Part shown: positions 1-8,014 of the stretch, one piece after another
Layout of the letters: every line of letters begins with the position of its first letter
Numbering within the stretch: position 1 is the stretch's first letter
From: Microbacterium soli
GTDB lineage: Bacteria > Actinomycetota > Actinomycetes > Actinomycetales > Microbacteriaceae
Reading direction: 5' to 3'
DNA: 64,000 nt
Assembly: GCF_039539005.1 (NCBI RefSeq)
Contig: NZ_BAABCP010000002.1
Coordinates: 434,001-498,000, forward strand
Notes under the pieces: model-generated
Seen by the model: only the letters and a program-made list of their open reading frames with translations
What the model was told of the DNA's origin: nothing
The model's database searches: none
Made by a program: the position numbers and the translations under genes

Positions 1-2
1 TG

Positions 3-356
3 AAGCCGACCTACGTCGAGGTCGACGTGTCCGGCGCGATTCCCACCGACCTGTTCGAGACCGGCCGCAACGCGAACCGCCTCGACCTCGCCAACCATGC
101 CGGCCTGCCCGCGTCGATGCTCGAGGGCGTCCGGCAGGGCGGGTCCGGCGGCGGCACCGAGATGCGGTACACGGGCGTGCAGAACGGCGCGCAGCGCAAC
201 GAGGTCTGGGACTTCGGCATCCGCAAGTACGCCGCGGCGATCGCCGCCCGGCTCTCGCTCGACGACGTGTGCGCGCCGGGCGAGTCCATCCGCGTCGACA
301 CCAGCCGATTCCTGACCGTGCCGACACCACCCGAGCAGCAGACAAGCGAGGACTGA
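3..356 (+). CDS. Phage portal protein, C-terminal fragment (cut by window edge)
   Basis: The reading frame is open at the left edge and ends at a TGA just before the capsid gene, so only about the last 117 residues are present. A portal forms the dodecameric ring at one capsid vertex through which DNA enters and leaves and to which the tail joins. The fragment has residues typical of portal C-termini (a stretch on choice of DLFETGRN, then GLPASMLEG and an acidic-basic tail). The assignment also leans on position: directly upstream of the prohead protease-capsid gene. An internal GTG at 27 exists but the frame clearly continues upstream. Confidence 0.7.
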   Translation, partial: KPTYVEVDVSGAIPTDLFETGRNANRLDLANHAGLPASMLEGVRQGGSGGGTEMRYTGVQNGAQRNEVWDFGIRKYAAAIAARLSLDDVCAPGESIRVDTSRFLTVPTPPEQQTSED

Positions 357-358
357 CC

Positions 359-2038
359 ATGCACGACATCACCATCCAGGGCGGCGAGATTCTCGCGAAC
401 CTCGACGACCGATCCATGACCGGGCTGCTGATCCCGTACGGCGAGGAAGGGCACACCAACGCTGGCCGGGTCACCGTCCAGGCCGGATCGATCGCCCTAC
501 CGGCCGACCCGTCCGTGGTCAGCCTGAACATCGACCACGACCGCTACCAGCCGGTCGGGCGGGCGACCCGCCTGTGGGAAACCGCGCAGGGAATCATGGC
601 CACGTTCACGATCGCGAAGACCCCGGCCGGTGACGCCGCCCTCGCCGACACCACCCGCCCCGCCCTGTCGGCCGAGTTCAAGACCGACATCGACGCGAAC
701 CGTGTCGCCCGCAACGGGATCCTCGCCGCGGCCGCGAAGGTCGTCGCCGGGGCGTTCCCGTCCGCCCGCGTGCTCGCCGAGCTCGCCGAGGGCGAGATCG
801 CCTCCGACAAGAGCGAGTCCGAGTACACGTACACCGACTATGACGGCCGCAAGTACAAGCGGGTGTACGAGTCAGAGTCCACGACCGAGGAAGTCGAGGG
901 CGGCACCAAGACCACCACCGTCACCACATCCACCGAGACCGAGGTCTCGGCCGACCCAGAAGAGGAGCCCATCGTGGCCGAGCAGGAAACCGTCCAGGCC
1001 GGGGCCGTCCCCGGCACCATCGCACCCGCCGGCGGCGCCGCCGTGCTCGCCTCGCGCGGGCCGTCCGGTATGGAGATCGCCGCAGCGATCGCAGCCGTGC
1101 GCGCCAACCGCAACGACCAGAAGGCCGTCGAGGTCCTCGCCGCGCTCGAGGACATCGTGACCTCGGACGCGGGCGCCGCGATTCAGCCCAACTGGATGGG
1201 CGACATCGCCGCCGGCATCACCTATGTGCAGGAGTACATCACCCTGTTCAACCCCGGCGACGAGATCACCGCCGGCGGGAAGAAGGGGTACAAGGTGCTG
1301 CGCGGTACCTCCGCCGCCCCGCTCGACGCCCCGATGGACGGGTCCTGGTCCGGCAACAAGACCGCGATCAAGTCGCACAAGGGCCGTGTCAGCGAGCACA
1401 GCAGCGTCCTCGACCGGTGGGCGATGGGTGAGGACATCGGTCGCGAGTTCTGGGACCTGCCCGGCGGACTCGACTTCGTGCTCGCGTTCCTGCGCCTCCA
1501 GCAGGAGGACTACTCGATCTGGCAGGACGACACCGCCCTCGCCTACGCGGTCGCGACCGCCGGCGACCCTGTCGCCCCGACCACCACCGCCTACCCGGAC
1601 AACTACCCGACCGCGCTCGGGCACCTGATCCAGGGCATCCTCGCCGTCAAGAAGCGCAAGAGCGACGGCCGCCGCGACACCCCGACGTTCGCGATCACGA
1701 ACGACGTCGACTACGAGCAGCTGATCTACGCCGCCGGCGGTGAGCAGAACCTGCCCGCGTTCGTGAACATCGCCCTGTCCACCAGCGGCACCGGCACCGT
1801 CGATGGCAACGTGCAGGTCGTCAACGGCGACGTCGGCATCGAGGACACCGGCGCCTGCCTGGTCGGCGCGTCCTACGCGATCGACTTTGACCGCCCCGCC
1901 GGTGGCCTGCTCGAAGTCGACGCCCTCGACCTCGCCCGAGGCGGCATCGACAAGGCCGTGCACGGCTACCTCCAGACGTTCGTGAAGCGTCCCGAGGCGC
2001 TGGTGCTTATCGGCACCGCCGACGACGACGAGGCGTGA
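359..2038 (+). CDS. Fused HK97-type prohead protease and major capsid protein
   Basis: This 559-residue protein joins two functions normally encoded separately. Residues about 1-165 resemble an S78-type prohead maturation protease: a His in NIDHD (near residue 60) and a Ser in ALSAEF (near residue 101) fit the catalytic pair. Residues about 150-210 form a charged, Thr/Glu-rich linker, and from about 206 onward the sequence reads as an HK97-fold capsid subunit of about 354 residues. The ATG at 359 is preceded by a GAGGA ribosome site. A second, strong in-frame start lies at 974 and would make capsid subunit alone. The protease is expected to cleave the linker during prohead maturation. Function by order and motifs; fold not verified. 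Confidence 0.85.
   Translation: MHDITIQGGEILANLDDRSMTGLLIPYGEEGHTNAGRVTVQAGSIALPADPSVVSLNIDHDRYQPVGRATRLWETAQGIMATFTIAKTPAGDAALADTTRPALSAEFKTDIDANRVARNGILAAAAKVVAGAFPSARVLAELAEGEIASDKSESEYTYTDYDGRKYKRVYESESTTEEVEGGTKTTTVTTSTETEVSADPEEEPIVAEQETVQAGAVPGTIAPAGGAAVLASRGPSGMEIAAAIAAVRANRNDQKAVEVLAALEDIVTSDAGAAIQPNWMGDIAAGITYVQEYITLFNPGDEITAGGKKGYKVLRGTSAAPLDAPMDGSWSGNKTAIKSHKGRVSEHSSVLDRWAMGEDIGREFWDLPGGLDFVLAFLRLQQEDYSIWQDDTALAYAVATAGDPVAPTTTAYPDNYPTALGHLIQGILAVKKRKSDGRRDTPTFAITNDVDYEQLIYAAGGEQNLPAFVNIALSTSGTGTVDGNVQVVNGDVGIEDTGACLVGASYAIDFDRPAGGLLEVDALDLARGGIDKAVHGYLQTFVKRPEALVLIGTADDDEA
963..976 (+). promoter_or_regulatory. Internal ribosome binding site and GTG start for free capsid subunit
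   Basis: Inside the protease-capsid gene an AGGAG (963-967) stands 6 nt before an in-frame GTG (974). Initiation here would give a 354-residue product beginning MAEQETVQ, which is the whole capsid part without the protease. The location exactly at the domain boundary makes chance less likely, though the GAGGAG also encodes the Glu-Glu of an acidic linker, which could create it by accident. Confidence 0.5.
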
Positions 2039-2057
2039 GCAGCGGGGAGCGTAGGCG

Positions 2058-2417
2058 ATGACCACCTGGTACACCGTGGACGACGCGGACGCGCAGGCAC
2101 GCCTGCTGGACGCGTGGGATGACGCACCAATCGAGAACCTCGAGGTGTGCGGCATGATCCTCGACGCCGCCCGCGAACAGGTCATCACCTACGCTCCCGC
2201 ACCGGCACCCGTCGAGGACGGGCAGCCGGTCCCCGACCCGCCGTCGCGGTACGTCCTCGCGCAGCTGCAGCAGGCGAAGAACCTATGGAACGCCGGCCGG
2301 GTATCCACCGGCGGCGAGGTCGGCGTGGACGGGCAGTACACGTTCACGCCGCGGCCGCTGGACAAGACGATCCGGCAGATCATCCGCCCCGTCGATCGGA
2401 AGCCTCATGCCCTCTGA
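2058..2417 (+). CDS. Putative head-tail connector (adaptor) protein
   Basis: The 119-residue product begins 19 nt after the capsid gene, preceded by a GGGGAG ribosome site. It contains a helical N-terminal part (residues 1-50, repeatedly acidic) followed by a Pro-rich loop and a QLQQAKNLW segment, which is the pattern of gp6-like adaptor proteins that sit beneath the portal. Its end overlaps the next gene by 11 nt. The role is inferred from size and position between capsid and tail genes; no catalytic motif is expected. Confidence 0.55.
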   Translation: MTTWYTVDDADAQARLLDAWDDAPIENLEVCGMILDAAREQVITYAPAPAPVEDGQPVPDPPSRYVLAQLQQAKNLWNAGRVSTGGEVGVDGQYTFTPRPLDKTIRQIIRPVDRKPHAL

Positions 2418-2790
2418 GACCGTCCGCGGGTACGTCCTCGACCAGCTGGCACCGCACCTGCCGGCCCGGTGGAAGGTCGACGAGGGCATCCCCTCGTCGA
2501 TGCACACCCTGTCGCGGCCGCTGCTGTGGCTCGAGTACACGGCGTTCCGGCCGCTGGCTGAGGTGCCGTCGAAGATCGCCGCGTCCGTGGACGTGTGCAT
2601 CGCGACGAACAAGACCGACGTGCGCAAGGGCGAAGCCGACGCCGATGAGCAGGTCGCCGCCCTGTACGAGGCGGCGTTGACCTCGCACACGTTCTACGAG
2701 ATCACCGCCACGAAGACCGTGTTCTGGGACGCCTACTTCGGCTGGCGGCTGTCCATCACCGTCATCACCACCAACCCCGAACAGGAGTAA
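2407..2790 (+). CDS. Putative tail terminator / head-tail joining protein
   Basis: A 127-residue protein with alternating beta-like and helical stretches, positioned between the adaptor and the major tail protein, where tail terminators (lambda gpU-like) usually lie. It overlaps the upstream gene by 11 nt and ends 5 nt before the next start, so all are translated from one message. No distinctive motif can be read from the sequence; the call is from synteny. Confidence 0.5.
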   Translation: MPSETVRGYVLDQLAPHLPARWKVDEGIPSSMHTLSRPLLWLEYTAFRPLAEVPSKIAASVDVCIATNKTDVRKGEADADEQVAALYEAALTSHTFYEITATKTVFWDAYFGWRLSITVITTNPEQE

Positions 2791-2795
2791 CCATC

Positions 2796-3218
2796 ATGGC
2801 CACCATCGATGTCAAGCCGATCGTCCTCCGGGACTGCAAGCTGACGATCTCGCTCGAGGAAGCCTCGGCGGACTACGAGAAGCATGTATCGGGAGTGACG
2901 TTCACCCCGTCCAGCGGCACCGTGAACTGGAACGGGCTCAGCCCTGATGCGTCGTTCACGTTCCCGACCGCGACGACCTGGGGTGCGCAGCTGGACTACG
3001 CGCAGGACTGGGAGACCGCGAGCAGCCTGTCCCGGTACCTGTACGACAACGAGGGCAAGCAGGTCACGATGCTGTTCGAGCCGAAGGCCGGCGGGCTCGG
3101 ATGGGAGGTCGACGTGTTCATCGCTCCCGGGTCGATCGGCGGGCAGGTCAACACCGTCGCCACGTCGACCGTGACCCTCGGCGTGGTCGGCAAGCCTCGT
3201 CCCGTCCCGGCCGTCTGA
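2796..3218 (+). CDS. Major tail tube protein
   Basis: The 140-residue protein is beta-strand rich with frequent Thr/Ser/Val/Gly, a central AQLDYAQDWE segment and a GQVNTVATSTVTLGV C-terminal strand, as in phage tail tube subunits that stack as hexamers around the tape measure. A good AGGAG site precedes the ATG at 2796. The gene lies two genes before the tape measure, the expected place. It lacks a C-terminal Ig-like extension. Confidence 0.65.
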   Translation: MATIDVKPIVLRDCKLTISLEEASADYEKHVSGVTFTPSSGTVNWNGLSPDASFTFPTATTWGAQLDYAQDWETASSLSRYLYDNEGKQVTMLFEPKAGGLGWEVDVFIAPGSIGGQVNTVATSTVTLGVVGKPRPVPAV

Positions 3219-3233
3219 GCGGGGGTGGTGGTC

Positions 3234-3713
3234 ATGCAGATCGACGTGCGCCGCAGCGCGACGTTGACGGCGCTCGTGCAAGTCATGGCCACCATCCCGC
3301 GCGAGCTCGCGAAGCAGACCCGCGCGCAGACCAAAGCCGTGATCGTCCCCGAGTGGCGGAAGCTGCTGGCCGAGAAGGCACCCGGTGAGCGGATCTTTCA
3401 CGACCGGCTGGTGACCCCGTCGACCGTGTACGTGTCCGACCGGGGCGCGAAGCTCATCGCCGGGAAGAACGGCAGGTTCCCCCGCGAGACGGACTTCGGC
3501 GCCTACCGGGAGGACTACGCCACGTACACCACCCGCCGCGGGTCGGTGACCCGCCGCACGCAACGGCAGTTCTGGCACTACGTCAAGGACGGCCGGGTGT
3601 TCTACCCGGCCGTGCGCGAGTTCATCCCGCGGGCGTGGGCCCTGTACGCGCAGACCGCCTACCGGACGGTCGCCGAGGCCATGGAAGGAGCGATCGATCG
3701 TGGCGGGAAGTAA
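3234..3713 (+). CDS. Phage structural protein, HK97 gp10-like (uncertain)
   Basis: The 159-residue basic product (many Arg and Lys) starts MQIDVRRS; a GTG at 3225 would add three residues. The body resembles minor structural proteins of the gp10/minor tail type, with a conserved aromatic segment around FWHYVKDGRVFYPA. It overlaps the tape measure start by 14 nt. In most siphoviruses this slot between major tail protein and tape measure holds the two frameshift-linked tail assembly chaperones; here only this one ORF is present. It could also be a chaperone substitute. Confidence 0.4.
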   Translation: MQIDVRRSATLTALVQVMATIPRELAKQTRAQTKAVIVPEWRKLLAEKAPGERIFHDRLVTPSTVYVSDRGAKLIAGKNGRFPRETDFGAYREDYATYTTRRGSVTRRTQRQFWHYVKDGRVFYPAVREFIPRAWALYAQTAYRTVAEAMEGAIDRGGK

Positions 3714-5118
3714 GCGGTTCGAGATCGACATCGGCGTCAACGCGTCCGGCGCGGCGAAGGGCGCGAACGACGCCGCTATGGCGTTCGCTGACCTCGAGGA
3801 CGCGGTCGGTGGTGTCGCGGACGAATCCCGCAAGTCCGGCAACACGGTCGACTCGTTCGCGTCCAAGCTCGTCGCCGCGGCCCGCAAAGCCGGCAAGTCG
3901 GACGACGAGATCAAGGCCGCGCTGCGCGGTTACGGTGTCAACGCGAAGGACGCCGAGCGGGCGATCGGCCGTGTCGGCGACGAGTTCAAAGACACCGGCC
4001 GTGACGGGTCCCGCAGCTTGAACGACCTCGAGGGCGACCTGCGCGACGTGCAGCAGCAGTCCGAGAAGCTCGGCCGATCCGTCGACGACATCGACGTGCA
4101 CGGCCGCAAAGCATTCGGCGGCATGGGCGACGCGGCGAAAGAGGTCACGCAGGAGGTCGGGCAGAACCTCGGCGAAGCAGTCTCGAGCATCCGCGGTGAC
4201 CTGTCCGACCTCGGCCAGGTCGGACAGGACACGCTCGGTGGTCTGGCTGCCACCATCGCCTCGTCCGGGCCCGCAGGGATTGCCGGCGCGGCCGCTCTCG
4301 CCGCCGGCGCTGTCGGTCTCGGCGCGATCACCGCCGAGCTCGATAAGCAGAACGAGCGAGTGCAGGCGCTACGCCAGTACTTCGCGGATGCGTGGAAAGC
4401 CGCCGTCGAGGGTGGTCGTGACTATATCGACCTGGCGACGGTGATCGGCGAGATGAACGATATCCAGTTCAACCCCGAGCGTGCCGACGAGTACAAGCGG
4501 ATCCAGGAGGACGCGAAGCGTCTCGACCTCGACCGGCAGACACTGCTGCGCGCGGCCGCCGGAGATCAGGATGCGCTCAACATGGTGATCGATCGCACCG
4601 GCCAGCTGTACGACGACCAGGCCGAGAAGGTGAAGGTCACCAGCGAGGCCGAGCTGAAGGCCCGAGGCGCGAAGCAGGCAGACAACGCCCGCGAGCTGAG
4701 CGAGCTACGGCAGATCAACGACCGGTGGCGCGAGTACGGCGACATCAACGCCGAGAACCGGGAGAAAGCCGCCGACGCCAGCCGGGCAGTCTCCGAGTAC
4801 CTGCTGTCCACCATCGACAGCGCCTCGAGCGCAACCCGGGCCGTCGACGACTTCGGCAACGTGCTGGTGACCCTGCCGGACGGCCAGGAGATCGTGATCG
4901 ACGCGGAGACCGGGCAGGCGTCCTCTGACGTGTCCAAGTTCAAGGAGGACACCGACAAGGTGGTCGAGCAGTTGGACGGCTCGCAGATCAACCTCATCGT
5001 GAAGACCGCGCTGCGCGACGCACAGAACCAGATCAACCAATTCATCACCAACAACGACGGCAAGAGCTTCACTCTGCACGGTCACTGGGACGTGTCCCCG
5101 CTGGGAGGCGACGTATGA
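3700..5118 (+). CDS. Tape measure protein, short
   Basis: The 472-residue protein shows the tape-measure pattern: an N-terminal helical, Ala/Gly/Asp-rich region, a hydrophobic Ala/Gly segment around residues 175-210 (IASSGPAGIAGAAALAAGAVGLG) shown only in outline here, then long charged helices to residue 400. The C-terminal 70 residues look beta-rich. The GTG start at 3700 follows an AAGGAGC site. Tape measures of siphoviruses are commonly 700-1500 residues, so this one predicts a short tail. It ends in an ATGA overlap with the next gene. Confidence 0.75.
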   Translation: MAGSKRFEIDIGVNASGAAKGANDAAMAFADLEDAVGGVADESRKSGNTVDSFASKLVAAARKAGKSDDEIKAALRGYGVNAKDAERAIGRVGDEFKDTGRDGSRSLNDLEGDLRDVQQQSEKLGRSVDDIDVHGRKAFGGMGDAAKEVTQEVGQNLGEAVSSIRGDLSDLGQVGQDTLGGLAATIASSGPAGIAGAAALAAGAVGLGAITAELDKQNERVQALRQYFADAWKAAVEGGRDYIDLATVIGEMNDIQFNPERADEYKRIQEDAKRLDLDRQTLLRAAAGDQDALNMVIDRTGQLYDDQAEKVKVTSEAELKARGAKQADNARELSELRQINDRWREYGDINAENREKAADASRAVSEYLLSTIDSASSATRAVDDFGNVLVTLPDGQEIVIDAETGQASSDVSKFKEDTDKVVEQLDGSQINLIVKTALRDAQNQINQFITNNDGKSFTLHGHWDVSPLGGDV

Positions 5119-5477
5119 GCACGACGGTCAGCTATGGTGCGTCGACGTTCGCCCCGGTGCAGGTCGACGGGTGGGAGCAGCAGCGGGAATCGCGCACGGT
5201 CGTGCACCAGCTGCTGGCCGGTGGTGTCGAGGTCACGCATCGACCCGCCGCCCCGCGCACGTTCACGCTCACGCTGATCTTCCCCGACGAGGCGGATGCT
5301 GCCGGGTGCGCGGACCTGCACCGCACCGCCCCGTACCTGGATCTCGTCTCCGACGAGCGGGCGCTCGTGAACGGCCGGTACGTGCTCGCCGAGGGCGCCG
5401 TCGTCACGGTCGCCCTGGACGAGGACACCCGGGATATCTGGGTCGTGACGGTGGAGGCGACGGAGGTCGACCCGTGA
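5115..5477 (+). CDS. Minor tail protein (distal tail region)
   Basis: A 120-residue, beta-rich protein starting in an ATGA overlap with the tape measure and ending in a GTGA overlap with the next tail gene. Such translational coupling indicates stoichiometric production of tail-tip parts. The position just after the tape measure suggests a distal tail (Dit)-like role, but it is shorter than typical Dit proteins and no motif confirms it. Confidence 0.45.
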   Translation: MSTTVSYGASTFAPVQVDGWEQQRESRTVVHQLLAGGVEVTHRPAAPRTFTLTLIFPDEADAAGCADLHRTAPYLDLVSDERALVNGRYVLAEGAVVTVALDEDTRDIWVVTVEATEVDP

Positions 5478-6703
5478 CCCGGCATAGTGCGCACGCTGTC
5501 TCGGCGTCGGTCATCTCGGGCGGTGCCGCGATGTCGATCTTCCCGACCGAGGGCCGGGTGCGCCTGTCCGAGGCTACCTACCCGTACGGGACGGCGACGG
5601 TGACGGTGCCGCGTCCGGCGTCCGAGGCCGACCTCGAGCGCCTCAACCCTCGCAGCGGTGGTGTGCGGCTGGTGCTGGACGTGCGGGAGTCGGTCGGTGA
5701 CCCGGTGCGTGTGTCGGAGATCACCGCGGATCATGGCGGGAGCATGGCCGCGCTGACGGCCGCGTTCGCCGGCCGGGTCGCGGACGTGACCGCCGCCTAC
5801 TTCACCCCCTGGAACACCGAGACTGTGCACGGCTCGGCCGCCCGGTTGAACCTCGCGCTCGTGGCGCGGCAGGTGGATCATCTGGCCGCGACGGTGCAGC
5901 TGACCGCGTACACGGACGAGGCGACCGCGGTGATGTACCGTCTGCTGTCCACCACCCCCGAAACGTCGGGGAGCCTCAGCGTGCGTGACACGGTGAACTT
6001 CGCGCTCCGCAAGATCGGTGCGGCGCTGCTGCCGGGCCCGGTCGACGCGCCGATCGCCGAACCGGCGGCGATCATCTGGCAGCCGGGAGTGTCCGCGTGG
6101 GACTACATGCGCGGTGTCGCCGAGGCCGCCGGCCTGGTCGTGCGGTGCGATCCCCGCCGCCGGTGGACCCTCACCCGCCGGGACGAGACACGCCCCGAGA
6201 CGGTCGTCCTCGACCGTGCCACACGAGTCGTCGAGCACGTCGACGTCGACACCGTGCAGACCGCCGACGCGGTCGTGGTCCGCTACGACTGGACCGACCC
6301 GGACACCGGCGACCGGCGCACCCGGTTCGACATCGCCTCGTCCGGGGAGACCGCCCGCGTCGTCAAGCGCATCGACCGGTCGACCCCGTACCCGGGGCCG
6401 GGCGCGGCCCGCTACTGGCTGCAGCGTCTGATCGGCCGCGGCAGATCGTTCGACGTCGACCAGGTCACCGACTACGCGATGCGCCCCGGTGCCGCCTTCA
6501 CGGCCGCGTTCCCGGCCACCCCGACCCAGCTCGGCCGCATCGAGGCCGTCGAGTGGGACCTCGCCGCGGCGACGATGACAATCACGACCACCGGTGTCGC
6601 CGACGCCGCCGACGGCGCGATCGACCTGTACCCGCCCGGCGTGATGATCAACGACCTCGTCGGCATGATCGCCGACCAGCACCCCACCTTGGAGGAGCAA
6701 TGA
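5474..6703 (+). CDS. Tail tip / tail-associated protein (Tal-like hub)
   Basis: The 409-residue product begins at a GTG at 5474, in a GTGA overlap with the upstream stop. It is rich in beta-strand sequence, with a central WDYMRGVAEAAGLVVRCD segment like those of baseplate hub/gpD-type tail proteins, in which a LysM-like or OB-like fold follows strands. It sits where the tail-associated lysozyme or hub protein is found in siphoviruses, but no peptidoglycan hydrolase motif is seen. It ends in an ATGA overlap with the following gene. Confidence 0.5.
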   Translation: MTRHSAHAVSASVISGGAAMSIFPTEGRVRLSEATYPYGTATVTVPRPASEADLERLNPRSGGVRLVLDVRESVGDPVRVSEITADHGGSMAALTAAFAGRVADVTAAYFTPWNTETVHGSAARLNLALVARQVDHLAATVQLTAYTDEATAVMYRLLSTTPETSGSLSVRDTVNFALRKIGAALLPGPVDAPIAEPAAIIWQPGVSAWDYMRGVAEAAGLVVRCDPRRRWTLTRRDETRPETVVLDRATRVVEHVDVDTVQTADAVVVRYDWTDPDTGDRRTRFDIASSGETARVVKRIDRSTPYPGPGAARYWLQRLIGRGRSFDVDQVTDYAMRPGAAFTAAFPATPTQLGRIEAVEWDLAAATMTITTTGVADAADGAIDLYPPGVMINDLVGMIADQHPTLEEQ

Positions 6704-7203
6704 GCACCCTCGACGAGAACGGCATCCTCGTCTACGACGAGTCCGACGAGCGCGACGATTTCAGCGCCCTACTGAACATGGGCATGGGGTCCGTGTCCGA
6801 CGCGGTCGGCGCCGACCGTGCACGCCTGGCCGTGCTGGAGGACTCCAACGAGCTCGGCGACATATCCGGCACCGCTCTCACTGCCGCGTCCGGGTGGAGC
6901 ATCATCTCCCAGAGCGCCCGCAAGAAGAACGGCGTCGCATGGGCGCGTGTGCGGGTGCAGCGCACCGGCGCGGCGATAAGCGGCGGCGCGTCCGGGAACA
7001 TCCCCAACGCGCTCTGCGCAACATTCTCGACCGGGTGGGCGCCGGCACCGGGCATGTGGTACCCGGCGGCGGCCGCGGACACCGGCCCGCTGGTGACCGG
7101 GTACGTCGCCGAGGCCGGGATCTACATCGGCGCTATCAGCCCCGGCACCACCATCGCCACCGGCGACGAGCTGTCCCTCATCACCACCTACCCACTCGCA
7201 TAA
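6700..7203 (+). CDS. Minor tail protein, possible receptor-binding accessory
   Basis: A 167-residue protein starting in an ATGA overlap after the hub gene, with GGAGGAGCA as ribosome site. After an acidic, helical N-terminus (about residues 1-45) it becomes a beta-rich, Gly/Ala/Ser/Thr-rich domain (GASGNIPNALC and later SPGTTIATGDELSL) as in surface-exposed tail or fibre proteins. It lies directly before the S74 tail fibre. No enzymatic motif is visible. Confidence 0.4.
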   Translation: MSTLDENGILVYDESDERDDFSALLNMGMGSVSDAVGADRARLAVLEDSNELGDISGTALTAASGWSIISQSARKKNGVAWARVRVQRTGAAISGGASGNIPNALCATFSTGWAPAPGMWYPAAAADTGPLVTGYVAEAGIYIGAISPGTTIATGDELSLITTYPLA

Positions 7204-7213
7204 GGGAGACACC

Positions 7214-8014
7214 ATGGCAATCGGAGACGCCGCGGTCGCGGCCGGCATGCCCATCGTCGACGGGGCGACCACCGAGGCCCGCACCCTCGACACCGAGATC
7301 AACCGGACCCGCGACCTGATCGCCGAGCGCACGAGCGACGTGGTCCCGGTCGCGAAGGGCGGCACCGGGGCGACCACCCCGGCCACCGCCCGCGCAGCGC
7401 TCGGCGCCGTCGCCGCCTCGGAGGTCGCCGACCCTGGCGAGATCCGCGCCGGCGCGATCGTCCGCTACAAGGAAAACACGCGCCTGACCGCCTCGCATCC
7501 GGTCGAGCCCACCGACCTCGCCACCAAGCAATACGTCGACGTCGCCGCGCTCCCCGTCTCCGGCGGCACCGTCACCGGCAACCTCTACCTGCCCAACTCG
7601 ACGTCCGCGAGCTCGTCGTACACGGTCGCCTATATCAACGGCGACGGGCGCGTGTCCCGGGGCGCGTCGTCCGAGCGGTACAAGTCCGACATCGACCGGG
7701 ACCCGGACCTGCCCGGCGTGCTCGACGCCGCCCCGATCACGTCCTACACCCTCACCGACGACCCCGAGCACGTCACCCGGTACGGTCCCATAGCCGAAGA
7801 CCTCGACGACGACCCCCGCACCGCCAACTTCGTCGTCTACGACGACCAGGGCCGGCCCGACTCGTTCGACATGATCAGCTACCTCATGGCCGCCACCGGC
7901 GAGCTCCACGCCCGCGTGCGCGCCCTGGAGGCCGACAACGACATCCTCGCCACCGGGCTCGACCTCCTCGCCCAGCGCATCAGCACCCTGGAGGCCCAGC
8001 ATGCAGACCAGTGA
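7214..8014 (+). CDS. Tail fibre with C-terminal peptidase S74 intramolecular chaperone
   Basis: The 266-residue fibre has an N-terminal helical anchor, a VAKGGTGATT repeat-type segment (residues 47-56) typical of phage fibres, a KQYVD motif and a beta-rich shaft. From about residue 150 it carries an S74 (endosialidase-type) chaperone: the SSERYKSDI sequence near residue 155 contains the expected catalytic Ser. These domains fold the trimeric fibre and then cut themselves off. The last 50 residues are a coiled coil, as usual. It overlaps the endolysin start by 14 nt. Confidence 0.8.
   Translation: MAIGDAAVAAGMPIVDGATTEARTLDTEINRTRDLIAERTSDVVPVAKGGTGATTPATARAALGAVAASEVADPGEIRAGAIVRYKENTRLTASHPVEPTDLATKQYVDVAALPVSGGTVTGNLYLPNSTSASSSYTVAYINGDGRVSRGASSERYKSDIDRDPDLPGVLDAAPITSYTLTDDPEHVTRYGPIAEDLDDDPRTANFVVYDDQGRPDSFDMISYLMAATGELHARVRALEADNDILATGLDLLAQRISTLEAQHADQ

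Noticed and set aside
3690..3720. Programmed frameshift joining the 3234-3713 gene to the tape measure
   Set aside because: The 14-nt overlap has its own ribosome site and GTG, and there is no slippery heptamer; ordinary overlapping genes explain it.
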